Source: Kolteria novifilia (lineage in GTDB: Bacteria; Planctomycetota; Planctomycetia; Kolteriales; Kolteriaceae). From it: a stretch of DNA of 64,000 nucleotides. The notes beneath the pieces are model-generated. The model made no database searches, had not been told where the DNA came from, and saw nothing but the letters and a program-made list of their open reading frames with translations. Positions 1-9,756 of the stretch are shown in pieces. The position numbers and the translations under genes were made by a program. Each line of letters opens with the position of its first letter. Within the stretch, counting starts at the first letter, position 1. The stretch lies in assembly GCA_007748055.1 (NCBI GenBank), contig CP036279.1:4402001-4466000 (forward strand), given 5' to 3'.

Positions 1-50
1 CATCCGTGCCCGCGCCGCGGCCACGGAACTTGACTGTATCATCAGTCGTG

Positions 51-70
51 GTCTAGACTTAAGTTTAGAC
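51..70. promoter_or_regulatory. near-perfect 20-bp palindrome upstream of the first gene
   Basis: The sequence GTCTAGACTTAAGTTTAGAC is an inverted repeat with one mismatched pair. It ends 20 bases before the ATG at 91 and just before the GGAAGGAG ribosome binding site. Its position and symmetry suit an operator for a dimeric repressor. No regulator can be named, and the promoter elements are not clear, so the role is inference. Confidence 0.35.
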
Positions 71-90
71 TGCGAAGGAAGGAGACCAAC

Positions 91-615
91 ATGAAGCAAG
101 TGCCCGAGTCGCATCCCCTTCGTGCCCTCTTTTCCGGGCTGACCGAGCAGACTTTCTTCTGCGAGATGGGCGTCGCCGACACACGTTTGACCGATTATCT
201 CTCTCAACTACTCGTTCGCTTCATCCACCGAGACTCGATCTACATGCTCAAGGGCTCCCAAGGGCGCCGCCTGGTCGAGATCGCCGAAATGTTGCTCGAC
301 GCCGACCGCCCCGAGCACGACGCAAAGACCCGGCGCGAGATCTTCCGCCACGCCGGCGACGTCGCTCTCTTCTGGTCGGGGGTCTATCCGGAAGCCCTCC
401 AGCGTTCCAAGGGATCGGGCAAGATCAGCGTGCGGCTCGAGGAGGTCTTCGCTCAGGGCAAACGCTCCTACTACATCGCGAGCACCTACTCCGATACTCC
501 CAAGCAAGCCGACGAGGCCCCGGTCCTGCGCCGACTCAGCGATGACTTCGAGATCTGCGCCCAGGGACTACGTCGCGTTCGCAGTTGCTGGGAACACAAG
601 GGCGAGGCCTCCTAG
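91..615 (+). CDS. conserved hypothetical protein, 174 aa
   Basis: I do not recognise this family. The protein is soluble-looking, with no signal peptide or membrane segment, and is mainly helical in character. It contains a central stretch with an ALFWSGVYPEAL core (about residues 91-102) and Arg-rich ends. The ATG is preceded by a strong GGAAGGAGACC ribosome binding site, which supports the start. A palindrome at 51-70 lies just upstream. It is followed 93 bases later by a co-directional methyltransferase gene with its own ribosome binding site, so the two may be co-transcribed. Function unknown. Confidence 0.75.
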   Translation: MKQVPESHPLRALFSGLTEQTFFCEMGVADTRLTDYLSQLLVRFIHRDSIYMLKGSQGRRLVEIAEMLLDADRPEHDAKTRREIFRHAGDVALFWSGVYPEALQRSKGSGKISVRLEEVFAQGKRSYYIASTYSDTPKQADEAPVLRRLSDDFEICAQGLRRVRSCWEHKGEAS

Positions 616-708
616 GGACCGCGGAGGCTCACCCCGATACGATGCCCTCATCGCCTTCGCCCGCCGGCGCTGCTCGATCGGTGAGCGATCGCTCGGAGGA
701 CATTCGCG

Positions 709-1449
709 ATGAGCACCGAAGACGTCAAGGAACACTACGAAACGCTGCTGGCCGAGCACTATACCTGGATGTGCGGCGACTTCGACCGGCGTGTCGAGGA
801 AACGATCGCGTTCTTTCGCCGCTTGACACTCGAGACCAGTCCCGAGCGGGCTCTCGACCTCGGCTGCGGGTCGGGGATTCAGTCGATCGCCCTGGCGCAG
901 CTCGGCTACGAAGTCACTGCCGTCGACTTTCAGGCCAGCCTCCTGGAGGAGCTTCGCGAGTTGGCCTCGGGGCTCTCCATCAAGACGATCGAGTCCAATT
1001 TGACGGCTCTCGATCCCTCCAGCGACCTCGGCGGCCCGTTCGACCTCGCCGTCTGCATGGGCGATACGCTCCCGCACCTTCCCGATGCCGACGCGGTTCG
1101 GCAACTCATCTCCAGCACCGCCAAGTCTCGGCTCAAGCCGGAAGGCCGCTTCATCGTCGGCTTTCGGGATCTCTCCCAGGAACTCACCGGAAGTGATCGA
1201 GCGATTCCCGTCCGACTCGACGACGACCGCGTCATGCTGACCTTCCTCGAGTATCTTCCCGAACGCGTGATGGTCCACGACATGGTGCTCGATCGGCGCA
1301 AGGGCGAGTGGCAACTACAGAAGAATGCCTATCCCAAGCTGCGGCTCTCGGAAGTGGGAGTGAAGGAAATGCTGACCGAGGCGGGGTTCACGATCGAGGA
1401 GACATCGGTCACGCGAGGGATGTGTCATCTCGTCGCCCACCGCTCGTGA
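709..1449 (+). CDS. class I SAM-dependent methyltransferase
   Basis: A 246-residue Rossmann-fold methyltransferase. The SAM-binding motif I reads DLGCGSG at residues 50-56. It is followed by the acidic end of strand beta2 (VTAVDFQ), which in this family contacts the ribose hydroxyls of SAM. A motif near residue 103 (FDLAVCMGDTLPHLP) corresponds to the post-II/IV region found in small-molecule methyltransferases. The C-terminal part is less conserved and would set substrate choice, which cannot be read here. The start is supported by CGGAGGACATTCGCG directly before the ATG. It is cytoplasmic. The next gene is convergent and ends 10 bases beyond this stop. Confidence 0.85.
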   Translation: MSTEDVKEHYETLLAEHYTWMCGDFDRRVEETIAFFRRLTLETSPERALDLGCGSGIQSIALAQLGYEVTAVDFQASLLEELRELASGLSIKTIESNLTALDPSSDLGGPFDLAVCMGDTLPHLPDADAVRQLISSTAKSRLKPEGRFIVGFRDLSQELTGSDRAIPVRLDDDRVMLTFLEYLPERVMVHDMVLDRRKGEWQLQKNAYPKLRLSEVGVKEMLTEAGFTIEETSVTRGMCHLVAHRS

Positions 1450-1458
1450 GGGGCGAAC

Positions 1459-3048
1459 TCACGAGCCGAGGTAGGAGCGAGTCGCCGCTTTCGCGGGCTG
1501 CTTGGAAAGCGGGCTCGTTTGCGACGCGACGCGACGCGGTTTGGCGACGCCGCTGAGATTGCGGGCGATGATCCGATCGAGCTTCGCGAGGCTCTTCGCA
1601 TCGCAGCCGTTGCTTCGGAAGAGCACGGTTCCCTCGCGATCGAGCAGCACGAGCGTCGGGTAGTGTGTGACTTGGAACCGCTGGCGAGGGGTACCCGCAT
1701 CCTCCATCGAGGTCGCGACCACGGAATACTCGATCCCCATGTCACGCCTAACCGCGGCAGCCACTTCGCCGGCCTCGTCGACCTCCTGCCATTCACACGC
1801 GATGCCGACGACTTTCAGCCCCGTCGGCGAGTAACGCCGATGCAGCGAATTGAGCTTCGGCACGCTCTGGCGACAGGGAATACACCAGCTTCCGAAGAAG
1901 TCGATCAACACGAGATCGGCATCGAGCGTCTCTTCGGCCTTCTGCCGCGGAGCCGGTTCCTCGACGACCGGCTCAACGTGTCGAACCGACTGCGTGACCG
2001 GTTCCTCGATCGCGGCCGGCGGTTGCGGTTTGGAAACACTCGCCGCCAACTCCTTCGGGGCGGAGTCGTCACGTATCGGCGTCCAAGGATTCGTCGCGGG
2101 GCGCGGCCGCTGCTTCGCGGCGAACTGACGAGGTGCGTTCGACGAGTCGAGCGGCTCGATCGAACGGAGCATCACCGGCGTCTGGACCGAGAGCCGCCCC
2201 GCCGAGGGAGCGGCCGCGAGAAACGCCGACCGCCGAGGGGCTGGTCGGACCGGCTGGCGATGCACCTGATTGCCGGTGCTCGGGGCTTCGACGCCCGTGC
2301 CATTGGTCGTCACCTGGATGTAGACCGCCGCATCGGGGGGCTTGGCGATGACCGAGCCCCGCAAGCGACGCCCGTACGACGACGTCATCGCGATCAGTTC
2401 GTAGCTCGTGCCGTAGCAGAGATTACGAACCTTGAAGCGTCCGTCGGAGCCCGAGGCGAGTTCCGCGGTAATGGCCCTTTTGCTGAGGTCGACGACTTGA
2501 ATACTCGAGAGGGGCGCGGGTCGACCGTACTCATCGACGACGATACCGGAGAGTTCTGGGCCGTCGGTGGCCGGTTCAAGCTTCGAGCCCGGGGCCCCCG
2601 GACGAGGAGTCTCCCCCACCACCCGACGATTGAGCACGCCGGTGTCGTTGGGACGCGGATTGTCGGTCAGCTTCGGTTCGCGCATCGCCGCGCCGGTCGC
2701 CGCGATGCCAATGCCCGGAACCACGGCGGGCGTGGAGACGACGGGTTGAGAGCCGACCGGCGGCGCCACCGGTTGCGCCGCAGCCCCCGCGGAGACGCCC
2801 GGAACAATCGCGGGAGCGCTGGGCGAGGCCGGTACGCGCACCGCCGGCGGGTTGAGACCTCCCCCCGCTCGCGGGCTCGGCAACTCCGACATCACGACCG
2901 GAAGGGTCGTATCCTCGACCGGCTCGTTGGCGAGCTGGAAGCGATTGCTGGCACAACCGCTCAGCAGCACCACGATCGCCGCCAATCCAATAGCCCAATA
3001 CCATCGGTTGGGGAGCATCGACGTCGAGGCGAACGCGTCCGTTCGCAT
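1459..3048 (-). CDS. lipoprotein with carboxypeptidase-regulatory-like domain and C-terminal TlpA/thioredoxin-like domain
   Basis: A 529-residue envelope protein. The N-terminus has a membrane segment ending in a lipobox (LLSGC, about residues 28-32). A long Pro/Ala/Val-rich linker follows. Next comes a beta-sandwich segment beginning SGIVVDEYGRPAPL (about residue 165), typical of carboxypeptidase-regulatory-like domains. A second low-complexity linker leads to a C-terminal thioredoxin-like domain with the redox motif WCIPC in a DFFGSWCIPCRQS context, as in TlpA/ResA proteins. A role in periplasmic thiol-disulfide exchange is expected from the family. The tail after the thioredoxin fold is basic. 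It faces the methyltransferase and diverges from the UvrA gene. Confidence 0.85.
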   Translation of the reverse strand: MRTDAFASTSMLPNRWYWAIGLAAIVVLLSGCASNRFQLANEPVEDTTLPVVMSELPSPRAGGGLNPPAVRVPASPSAPAIVPGVSAGAAAQPVAPPVGSQPVVSTPAVVPGIGIAATGAAMREPKLTDNPRPNDTGVLNRRVVGETPRPGAPGSKLEPATDGPELSGIVVDEYGRPAPLSSIQVVDLSKRAITAELASGSDGRFKVRNLCYGTSYELIAMTSSYGRRLRGSVIAKPPDAAVYIQVTTNGTGVEAPSTGNQVHRQPVRPAPRRSAFLAAAPSAGRLSVQTPVMLRSIEPLDSSNAPRQFAAKQRPRPATNPWTPIRDDSAPKELAASVSKPQPPAAIEEPVTQSVRHVEPVVEEPAPRQKAEETLDADLVLIDFFGSWCIPCRQSVPKLNSLHRRYSPTGLKVVGIACEWQEVDEAGEVAAAVRRDMGIEYSVVATSMEDAGTPRQRFQVTHYPTLVLLDREGTVLFRSNGCDAKSLAKLDRIIARNLSGVAKPRRVASQTSPLSKQPAKAATRSYLGS

Positions 3049-3202
3049 ACGGTGATCCCTCTCTCATAAAACAAGACGAACCGAACGGCGAATGACGAGT
3101 GGCTTGGGAAGTTCCTCGAAGCGTCGCCGTGCGTGGAGCCTGTCCAAGGTCGGCCGTCAGGCTCCGAGCAAGTCTTCCCGACGGCAGGCCGAAGTCAAGG
3201 GA

Positions 3203-5989
3203 ATGCTGGTGCAAGAGTACACTCGTTCCATCTCGATCCGGGGCGCCAGAACCCACAACCTGCGCAATGTTGACTTGGATCTCCCACACGGCAAACTCAC
3301 CGTCATTACCGGAGTCAGCGGATCCGGCAAAAGTTCCCTCGCATTCGATACAATTTTCGCCGAAAGTCAGCGCCGCTACATCGAATGCCTCGCCCCATTC
3401 TCCCGGCATGTCCTACGCCGCCTCGAACGTCCCGACGTCGATGACATCCGTGGTCTGCCTCCGAGTATCAGCGTTTCCCAAACCGCCTCGTCGAGCAACA
3501 ATCCGCGCAGCACCGTCGCGACCCTCACGGACATTCACCACTACTTGCGACTTCTCTACGCCCGGGTCGGTGACGTCTTCTGCCACCGCTGCGGAACCCC
3601 CATGCAGGCCCTCAGCATCGACGAGATGCTTGACCGCATCGAGGCACTCCCCGATGGCGAACGCCTGCACGTCTTGGCCCCCCTCGTTCGCGGTCGCAAG
3701 GGCAGTCATCGTGAGGAGTTCCTCAAGATTCGTCGCGAAGGGTTCGTCCGAGCCCGTCTCAACGGCAGCATCAGCATGGTCGATGGGCCGATCGAACTCG
3801 ATCCCACCAAGCCTCACGACCTCGAGATGGTGGTCGATCGACAAATCGTCCGCCCCGAGATGCGCGAACGCATGACCGAGTCGCTCCAAACGGCGCTCAA
3901 GCACGGGGGCGGAACCGTCATTATCGCGGTCGATCGCGAAGGCGAATGGGTCGACCACCTCTTCAATTCGCGATATTCATGCGGTGCATGCGAAGTCAGC
4001 TACGCGGAGATCGAGCCTCGCACGTTCAGCTTCAACAGCCCGCACGGCGCCTGCCCCACCTGTCAGGGACTCGGCACCCGGCTTGACTTCGTGGAAGAGG
4101 CGGTCATCCCCGATCCGACCCGCTCCCTCACGGGCGGAGCGGTCGTTCCCTTTCGCACGAAGGGCGGCAAGGCGACCGCGGCACTCCTCAAGTCCCTGAA
4201 GACCTGGGCAAACGGCCCGAGTTGGCTCGAACGTCCCGTCGCCGAGATGCCCGAAGAAGTCCGTCACGAGCTTTGGAACGGCAGCGACAAGTATCCAGGG
4301 CTCCGAAAGCTCCTGCAACAAGCCGACCTCAAGCAGGACGAGGACGACGATGATCCCTTCGCGGCCTTTCGGCGAACGCTCCCCTGCCCCGACTGCGACG
4401 GAACCCGACTCGGGCCCATCGGACGTAGCGTGACGATCGGCGGCGTCGCGATCACGACGCTCTTGGGACAATCGGTTGAAGAGATTCGCGGCGTCCTCGC
4501 CTCCATGGACCTCAAACCCGAGAAGCGAGCGATCGCCGGCCCGATCCTTCGCGATCTCGACAGTCGACTCGGCTTCCTCAAACGGGTCGGCGTTGGTTAC
4601 ATCGCGCTCGATCGTCCAGTGGCCACGCTCTCGGGTGGTGAATCGCAACGCATTCGTCTGGCGAGCTGTCTCGGCGCCGGCCTCAACGGAGCGTGCTACA
4701 TCGTCGATGAGCCAACGGCCGGACTTCATGCGCGTGACACTTCGCGGCTTCTCGGCGTCATGGAGGATTTGCGTCACGGGGAGAGCACCGTCCTCGTGGT
4801 CGAGCACGACGCCAACACGATTCGACGAGCCGACGTGGTGGTCGAGATTGGCCCGGGCGCGGGCAGCGAAGGAGGTACGATCCTCCGGTCGGCGCCGCTG
4901 GAAGCGTTTCTCGACGAGGAGGGGCTGACCGCGGACTATCTGAGCGGGCGTCGCCAAGTCGTTTCGGAACCGCGAACGCCCAGCGAGGATCCGACGTCTT
5001 GGCTAACGATTCGCGGCGTTCGCCATCACAACCTCGACGACGTGACGGCGGCGATTCCACTCCAGCGACTCGTCGCGATCACCGGAGTCAGCGGTTCCGG
5101 CAAGAGCTCGCTCGTGGTCGATTGCCTCGCTCCCGCGATCCGTCGTGCCCTCGACTTGGGTGGTCCTCCCCCTGGAGCGTTTGACGTTCTCGAAGGGGTC
5201 GACCAAATTGGTCGACTGGTGGTGGTCGACCAACGTCCCATCGGCCGGACGCCCCGCTCGACGCCCGCGACCCACGTCGGGGTTTTCGACGAGATCCGGG
5301 CCCTCTTCGCTCGCTCCCGGCAAGCGAAACTGCGCGGGTTCCCCGCCACGCGTTTCAGCTACAACCACAAGTCGGGCCAGTGCCCCGAGTGCAAGGGAAT
5401 GGGAGCCCTTAGGGTCTCGATTCCCTCGCTCGGCGACGAGTTTCATCCCTGCCCCGCCTGTCGCGGTCAGCGCTATAACCGCGCGACGCTCCAGGTCCGC
5501 TATCGCGGATGTTCGATCGCCGATGTCCTGGAGCTGTCGATCGAAGCGGCGGCCGAGTTCTTCGTCGATCACCCCCGCGTCGCCCCGATTCTGAAGACGC
5601 TCGTCGACGTCGGCCTGGGATACCTCAAGCTCGGCCAATGGGGAACGACTCTCTCCGGCGGCGAGTCGCAACGACTCAAGCTCGCCCGTGACCTGGGTCG
5701 CGAACGCGAGGCCACGACGCTCTACATGCTCGACGAGCCGACCACCGGCCTGCACTTCCACGACGTCGCTCGCTTGTACGCAGTGTTGCGAGGGCTGGTC
5801 GATCGCGGCCACAGTGTCGTCCTGATCGAACACGATCTCGACCTGATCCGCGCTTCCGACTGGATCCTCGACCTTGGCCCCGAAGGTGGTTCGCACGGCG
5901 GCCGCATCGTCGCCCAAGGCCCTCCCGACATCGTTGCCCAATCGACGGAAAGCATCACGGGAGCCGCGCTCCGTGGCGAGTTCGCGTAG
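3203..5989 (+). CDS. uvrA: UvrA-family excinuclease ATPase
   Basis: A 928-residue UvrA-type protein with two ABC ATPase modules. Walker A motifs (GVSGSGKSS) lie near residues 38 and 630. Two ABC signatures (LSGGESQR) and two D-loop regions ([12 protein letters not shown] and [12 protein letters not shown]) are present. Both UvrA zinc-binding insertions are present, one with CGAC...CPTC around residues 260-290 and one with CPEC...CPAC around 725-755. The segment resembling the UvrB-interaction domain ([13 protein letters not shown]) is retained. The start at 3203 is chosen because AAGGG precedes it; an upstream in-frame ATG at 3092 would add 37 basic residues. Some conserved positions differ from typical UvrA ([27 protein letters not shown]), so it could be a paralogue of the main nucleotide-excision-repair UvrA. 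Confidence 0.88.
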   Translation: MLVQEYTRSISIRGARTHNLRNVDLDLPHGKLTVITGVSGSGKSSLAFDTIFAESQRRYIECLAPFSRHVLRRLERPDVDDIRGLPPSISVSQTASSSNNPRSTVATLTDIHHYLRLLYARVGDVFCHRCGTPMQALSIDEMLDRIEALPDGERLHVLAPLVRGRKGSHREEFLKIRREGFVRARLNGSISMVDGPIELDPTKPHDLEMVVDRQIVRPEMRERMTESLQTALKHGGGTVIIAVDREGEWVDHLFNSRYSCGACEVSYAEIEPRTFSFNSPHGACPTCQGLGTRLDFVEEAVIPDPTRSLTGGAVVPFRTKGGKATAALLKSLKTWANGPSWLERPVAEMPEEVRHELWNGSDKYPGLRKLLQQADLKQDEDDDDPFAAFRRTLPCPDCDGTRLGPIGRSVTIGGVAITTLLGQSVEEIRGVLASMDLKPEKRAIAGPILRDLDSRLGFLKRVGVGYIALDRPVATLSGGESQRIRLASCLGAGLNGACYIVDEPTAGLHARDTSRLLGVMEDLRHGESTVLVVEHDANTIRRADVVVEIGPGAGSEGGTILRSAPLEAFLDEEGLTADYLSGRRQVVSEPRTPSEDPTSWLTIRGVRHHNLDDVTAAIPLQRLVAITGVSGSGKSSLVVDCLAPAIRRALDLGGPPPGAFDVLEGVDQIGRLVVVDQRPIGRTPRSTPATHVGVFDEIRALFARSRQAKLRGFPATRFSYNHKSGQCPECKGMGALRVSIPSLGDEFHPCPACRGQRYNRATLQVRYRGCSIADVLELSIEAAAEFFVDHPRVAPILKTLVDVGLGYLKLGQWGTTLSGGESQRLKLARDLGREREATTLYMLDEPTTGLHFHDVARLYAVLRGLVDRGHSVVLIEHDLDLIRASDWILDLGPEGGSHGGRIVAQGPPDIVAQSTESITGAALRGEFA

Positions 5990-6020
5990 CCCATCCGCGT
6001 CGATGGGGTTTTCTCTTATC

Positions 6021-6227
6021 ACCTCTCCCACGGGGAGAGGTCGGCGAGCGAAGCGAGACGGGTGAGGGGACAAGACGCCCTGAATGACAAGGCGATTCGT
6101 CGAAGAATAGCCCCCTCACCCCTAACCCCTCTCCCACAGGGAGAGGGGAACAAGAGGCTAACTCTCCCACAGGGAGAGGGGAACAAGAGGCTGACTCTCC
6201 GACAGGGAGAGGGGAATGAGAGGTTCC
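6021..6227. repeat. cluster of short hairpin repeats, including three tandem 33-bp units
   Basis: Positions 6129-6161, 6162-6194 and 6195-6227 are three tandem copies of a 33-bp unit built on the hairpin CTCTCCCACAGGGAGAG followed by GGGAACAAGAGGCT. A related element at 6021-6070 (CCTCTCCCACGGGGAGAGG, then TCGGCGAGCGAAGCGAGACG) lies just after the UvrA-family stop codon. The third unit is the most diverged. The cluster fills the UvrA-nagB intergenic space and may terminate or process transcripts. It is not a CRISPR array because there are no unique spacers. Confidence 0.8.
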
Positions 6228-6329
6228 CTCGTGGCGGGCTCTGCCTCGGGTCGCCGCCAGACACCGGCTCCGTCGGTCCGTATAGAATCCCGGAGACCTA
6301 CCGAACATTCTGGAGCGCCGCGCAGTCCC

Positions 6330-7142
6330 ATGGCCAAAGTCACCTTCGTCAACGTTGATCGCCCCGCCCTCGAAGGGGTCGCGATTCCCGCCCGCGTCTA
6401 CAAGAGTTCCGAGGAAGCGGTCAAGGATGTCGCCCGCAACGCGGCCGGCCTCGTCGAGGCTCGTCGGCAAGAGGGAACGCCGTGCGTCCTGGGCCTACCG
6501 ACGGGATCGACGCCGGTCGGCGTCTATCGCGAACTCGTCCGCATGCACCGCGACGAGGGACTTAGCTTCAACCACGCGATCACGTTCAATCTCGACGAGT
6601 ACCTCCCCATCCCCAATGACGATCCCAACTCCTTCCAGCAGTTCATGCGGGATCAGTTCTTCAATCACGTTGACGTGAAAGAGAACAACCTCCATATCCC
6701 CGATGGAACCACGCCCATCGCGGAAGTGGACCGCCATGCCGAGGAGTACGAAGCGGCGATCGCCGAGGCCGGCGGGTTCGACCTGATGCTTCTCGGTATT
6801 GGCCGGACGGGGCACATCGGCTTCAACGAACCCGGATCGGCTCCCGACAGCCGCACCCGACGGGTCGAGTTGAGCGCGGAGACGCGCCACGACGCCGCGA
6901 AAGCCTTTGGTGGTCTCGACAACGTCCCGACCCACGCGATCACGATGGGCCTTCAGACGATGTTCCAGGCGGAGCGTATCGTGCTGCTCGCGTTCGGGGA
7001 GCACAAAGCCGAGGCGGTGCGAAAGGCCCTCGAAGAGCCCCCTTCCTCCGACTGCCCCGCGAGTTTGTTGCAACGTCACGAGTCAGTCGCGTTCGTCCTC
7101 GACGAAGCGGCCGCGAGCGGGCTGTCGCGCATGAGCGGCTAG
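6330..7142 (+). CDS. nagB: glucosamine-6-phosphate deaminase
   Basis: A 270-residue protein, close to the usual 260-270. It converts glucosamine 6-phosphate to fructose 6-phosphate and ammonia, linking amino-sugar use to glycolysis. The phosphate-binding loop (GLPTGSTPVGVYREL), the catalytic FNLDEY segment and the GHIGFNEPG motif are present. In the last region the sequence is GRTGHIGFNEP, so the residue aligned to the enterobacterial catalytic Asp of GxDGHIAFNEP is Thr. The ATG at 6330 is the natural family start (MAKVTF). The longer upstream reading runs through the hairpin repeats and is rejected. No other amino-sugar genes are adjacent. Confidence 0.9.
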   Translation: MAKVTFVNVDRPALEGVAIPARVYKSSEEAVKDVARNAAGLVEARRQEGTPCVLGLPTGSTPVGVYRELVRMHRDEGLSFNHAITFNLDEYLPIPNDDPNSFQQFMRDQFFNHVDVKENNLHIPDGTTPIAEVDRHAEEYEAAIAEAGGFDLMLLGIGRTGHIGFNEPGSAPDSRTRRVELSAETRHDAAKAFGGLDNVPTHAITMGLQTMFQAERIVLLAFGEHKAEAVRKALEEPPSSDCPASLLQRHESVAFVLDEAAASGLSRMSG

Positions 7143-7198
7143 ATCGTCAAAGCCACTCCAACGGTTCCATCGCCATTCTCCAGCAATCGTTCCCCCCC

Positions 7199-7945
7199 TC
7201 AGTACCAAATCCCCATCGGAATTCCCTTCCGATCGCCCGGCGGGGGAACGGGCAAGACGTTCGCGATCCCACGGGCAATGCGCTCGGCACTCCAGAGGAC
7301 CGCGAAAGCGTCAAGGATGTCGTCGTCGGCCACGTCGTTCACCGCATAGCTCTTCCGAATGGACGAGAATACTCCCCTCCCAAACTGACGACCGAGGAGT
7401 CGCCGGCGTGCGCGATGTCCCTCCGGCGTCCGTTTACCGGCAACAATGGACTGGCCGCCGTTGAGTTCGTGGAAACTCAGTTCCGGATGGACTTCGAAGA
7501 CGCGGGCGCAAATCGACGCATCCCTGGTCAGCGCCATGTCGAGTTCGCGGACCTTGCGATAGATCCCCCAAGCTTGCGCCGCGACGCCACGACCGTCGCG
7601 CCGGCGCGTGATCCGGGTCGCTTCGGCATGCGAGGTCGCCCGAAGCGCGGGGCGGATGGGAGCCGAGAAGACGCTACTCGAACGCGGCCAGCCGAGGACC
7701 TTGCGGGCGTCGACGTCACAGGCACGTCGTCCGGCCTCCGTCAGTCCGATCGGCATGTCGATCCCGATCACCGTCGGAAGCGGCAACTGTCGTAGCAGTG
7801 ACGCCGCGTCGGGAAAGAGCCGCGAACCGATCTCCAAGCTGCCCGGCTCTCTCGTCACGCAAAACCACCCCGAGCGACAGCCATCGACGCCCGCCACCAT
7901 GGCACCCAGGTCGATCTTCGCGTTTCGTTCCTTTGAAAGACACAC
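7199..7945 (-). CDS. DUF429 family protein (predicted RNase H-fold nuclease)
   Basis: A 248-residue protein that begins with the hallmark AGVDGCRSGW motif and carries the acidic IGIDMPIGL motif near residue 80. A C-terminal DDILDAFAVLWSAERI motif is also present. These are the conserved acidic positions of the DUF429 family, which is predicted to adopt an RNase H-like fold; its true substrate is not established. The GTG start at 7945 is chosen because AGGAGAA lies 8 bases upstream. A shorter start at 7900 (MVAGVDG) lacks a good ribosome binding site. It is transcribed convergently with nagB. Confidence 0.8.
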   Translation of the reverse strand: MCLSKERNAKIDLGAMVAGVDGCRSGWFCVTREPGSLEIGSRLFPDAASLLRQLPLPTVIGIDMPIGLTEAGRRACDVDARKVLGWPRSSSVFSAPIRPALRATSHAEATRITRRRDGRGVAAQAWGIYRKVRELDMALTRDASICARVFEVHPELSFHELNGGQSIVAGKRTPEGHRARRRLLGRQFGRGVFSSIRKSYAVNDVADDDILDAFAVLWSAERIARGIANVLPVPPPGDRKGIPMGIWY

Positions 7946-8265
7946 GAAGGAAGTTCTCCTCGATCCTTTCCCCGAGACGCCGATTTCTTGCTTGCCTTCG
8001 CGCCGCGTCTCACGGCTATGATAGCTACCCTGGATACCGACGCTCCGCCTATGGCGCCGCGTGCGAAATGCGGGCCGCTACACGACGCGAGCGTTCTTGC
8101 TGAAGCGACCTACCAACCACCTCGCGAGTCCTTCTCCTTCGTGGCGGGTTGACGGACGGGCCCGCGGTTCCGACGCGAAAGAAGTCGTTCGTGGCCTCGC
8201 CGTTGGACATCGCGACCGCAACTGGATAGGACAGCTTCGTAACCTGGCTGGGGAGACGGGTTTCG
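7946..8265. other. divergent intergenic region
   Basis: This 320-base region lies between the divergently oriented DUF429 and 446-residue hypothetical genes and must hold both promoters. I see no confident hexamer pair, RNA gene or convincing small coding sequence. It is GC-rich and unremarkable. Confidence 0.4.
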
Positions 8266-9606
8266 ATGACGATCCGCTGGATGAGCGACGACACGGAGGG
8301 CGAATTCCAGCCGGATGGTCTCTTTACTCGCAAGGGCTCCTACGCCTCGGCGATGGTCAACGCCTACTACTTCGACCAATTGGCGACCGCGAACAATCCC
8401 GACTTCGACGCCGACGTCGCCGCGATCATCGAGATTGAACGCGAACTGATTCCGACGCTCGACGCCTTGGGCATCATCGGGTTCTTCTCGATCCCCGAGT
8501 GGCTCGACACGACACATCAAGGTCGCCACTTGATCGCCCTGCTCTACCTCGACCAACACCGTGACCTCATCGATCACGAGATCCGCGGGCATCTCGGTGT
8601 TCTGCGTGATCGGGTCTCGCCACGTTACCTCCTACCCGCGATCGACGCGCTGTGCGAGACGCCGCCCCAGCCTGCGTTTCCCCAGGACACGGAGACCGCC
8701 GCGCCAACGCAACTGGTCCACCGCCCGGAAGCGCTACTCCCCGACGGCGTCCAGGGGCGAATCGACCACAGCGGCGTCTTCTACCGCAAGGGAACGACGA
8801 TCGCGACCTACGAGAACGTTCGCCGCTACGACGAGCTTCGTCACAAGCTTCCCGACGAGACCGCCGCGGCGGACCTTCGCCACACCGTCAACGATCAACA
8901 GTTCATCACGACGATGATGAGCGTCGGGATGTACTTCTCCCTCTTTCCGCCGATCGACTGGTTCGCGGACGCGGCGAAGGAAGGGAGGATGATGCCGGCG
9001 CTGCTCTTGCTGACGCAATACCCGTGGCAGATCGATAAAGCGATCGTCGCTAGGCTTGAGGAACTCAAGTCGGTCGTCAGCCAGCCGACCGAACGGCTCA
9101 TCGATGATGTCCTCGACGCGCTGAGGCGCTACGTCGAGCTCGAGAAGAAGAGCATCGCGGTCGTGCAGTCGGTTTTTCGACGCTATCTCGCCGCGTTGGA
9201 ACATCAACGCGACGCCGTCATCGCGTCAATCTGGGCCGACGATGACGACGTGACCCTCGTCGGGCCCGGCGCCCATTCGTGGATCCGCGGCAAGGAGAGG
9301 ATTCTCGAGTTCCTCGGCATCACTCCGAGTCATACGCAGGTCTACGGTCGAACCCTCGAAACGGCCGAGGTCGCCCTCAACCTTCCCCAAGGAACGGCGC
9401 GGGTGATGGCTCGGCTAGATGTTCCCAACTCGAACCCCAACGTGATCGGCGAGGCGAATACCGGCCTGGTCGTCCAAGCGGGATTTCGTCGCCTGTCGAT
9501 TCCCTCGTGCGTGCCCGTACTCAAGGGCGACGGGGAGACCACCGCGGGGGAATGGCACCTCGTCAGTTGGAACGAAGGGCTCTGCATCGCCCCCACACCA
9601 CTTTAG
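8266..9606 (+). CDS. hypothetical protein with two internal repeats and a C-terminal SnoaL/NTF2-like segment
   Basis: A 446-residue cytoplasmic-looking protein of unknown function. Two related modules are visible: residues about 19-140 (LFTRKGSYASAMVNAYYFDQL) and about 165-290 (VFYRKGTTIATYENVRRYDEL). In each, an F-x-R-K-G beta element is followed by a helical region with I/L-rich core and a PxxDWF or IPEWLD stretch. The last 130 residues begin AALEHQRDAVIASIWADDDDVTLVGPGAHSWIRG, which resembles the opening of a SnoaL-like (NTF2-fold) domain used in ligand binding. An alternative start at 8281 would shorten it by 5 residues. It stands alone between the DUF429 gene and the MITE cluster. Confidence 0.7.
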   Translation: MTIRWMSDDTEGEFQPDGLFTRKGSYASAMVNAYYFDQLATANNPDFDADVAAIIEIERELIPTLDALGIIGFFSIPEWLDTTHQGRHLIALLYLDQHRDLIDHEIRGHLGVLRDRVSPRYLLPAIDALCETPPQPAFPQDTETAAPTQLVHRPEALLPDGVQGRIDHSGVFYRKGTTIATYENVRRYDELRHKLPDETAAADLRHTVNDQQFITTMMSVGMYFSLFPPIDWFADAAKEGRMMPALLLLTQYPWQIDKAIVARLEELKSVVSQPTERLIDDVLDALRRYVELEKKSIAVVQSVFRRYLAALEHQRDAVIASIWADDDDVTLVGPGAHSWIRGKERILEFLGITPSHTQVYGRTLETAEVALNLPQGTARVMARLDVPNSNPNVIGEANTGLVVQAGFRRLSIPSCVPVLKGDGETTAGEWHLVSWNEGLCIAPTPL

Positions 9607-9680
9607 TGTCTCCACCGGTAAATCCGTTTCACAAACACTCGTTCCGCGCTCGTGCGGGAGTGTGCTCAATCGTCCGCGTC

Positions 9681-9716
9681 TCCCGCATGTCCACGGCGAG
9701 CATGGGCATGGCACCC
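9681..9716. repeat. REP-like hairpin repeat (degenerate copy)
   Basis: An imperfect copy of the family best seen at 17105-17140 and 20654-20690. Here GCATGTCCACG and CATGGGCATGGCACCC flank a short loop, followed by CAAGAGGC as in the 20654 copy. It lies 75 bases after the stop of the 446-residue hypothetical gene. Confidence 0.6.
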
Positions 9717-9756
9717 AAGAGGCTTTTGGGCAATGAACGAAGCATTCAGGACACTA

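Noticed and set aside
1519-3069. Long plus-strand open reading opposite the thioredoxin-like lipoprotein
   Set aside because: It is Arg-rich antisense sequence; the minus-strand reading has a lipobox and recognisable domains.
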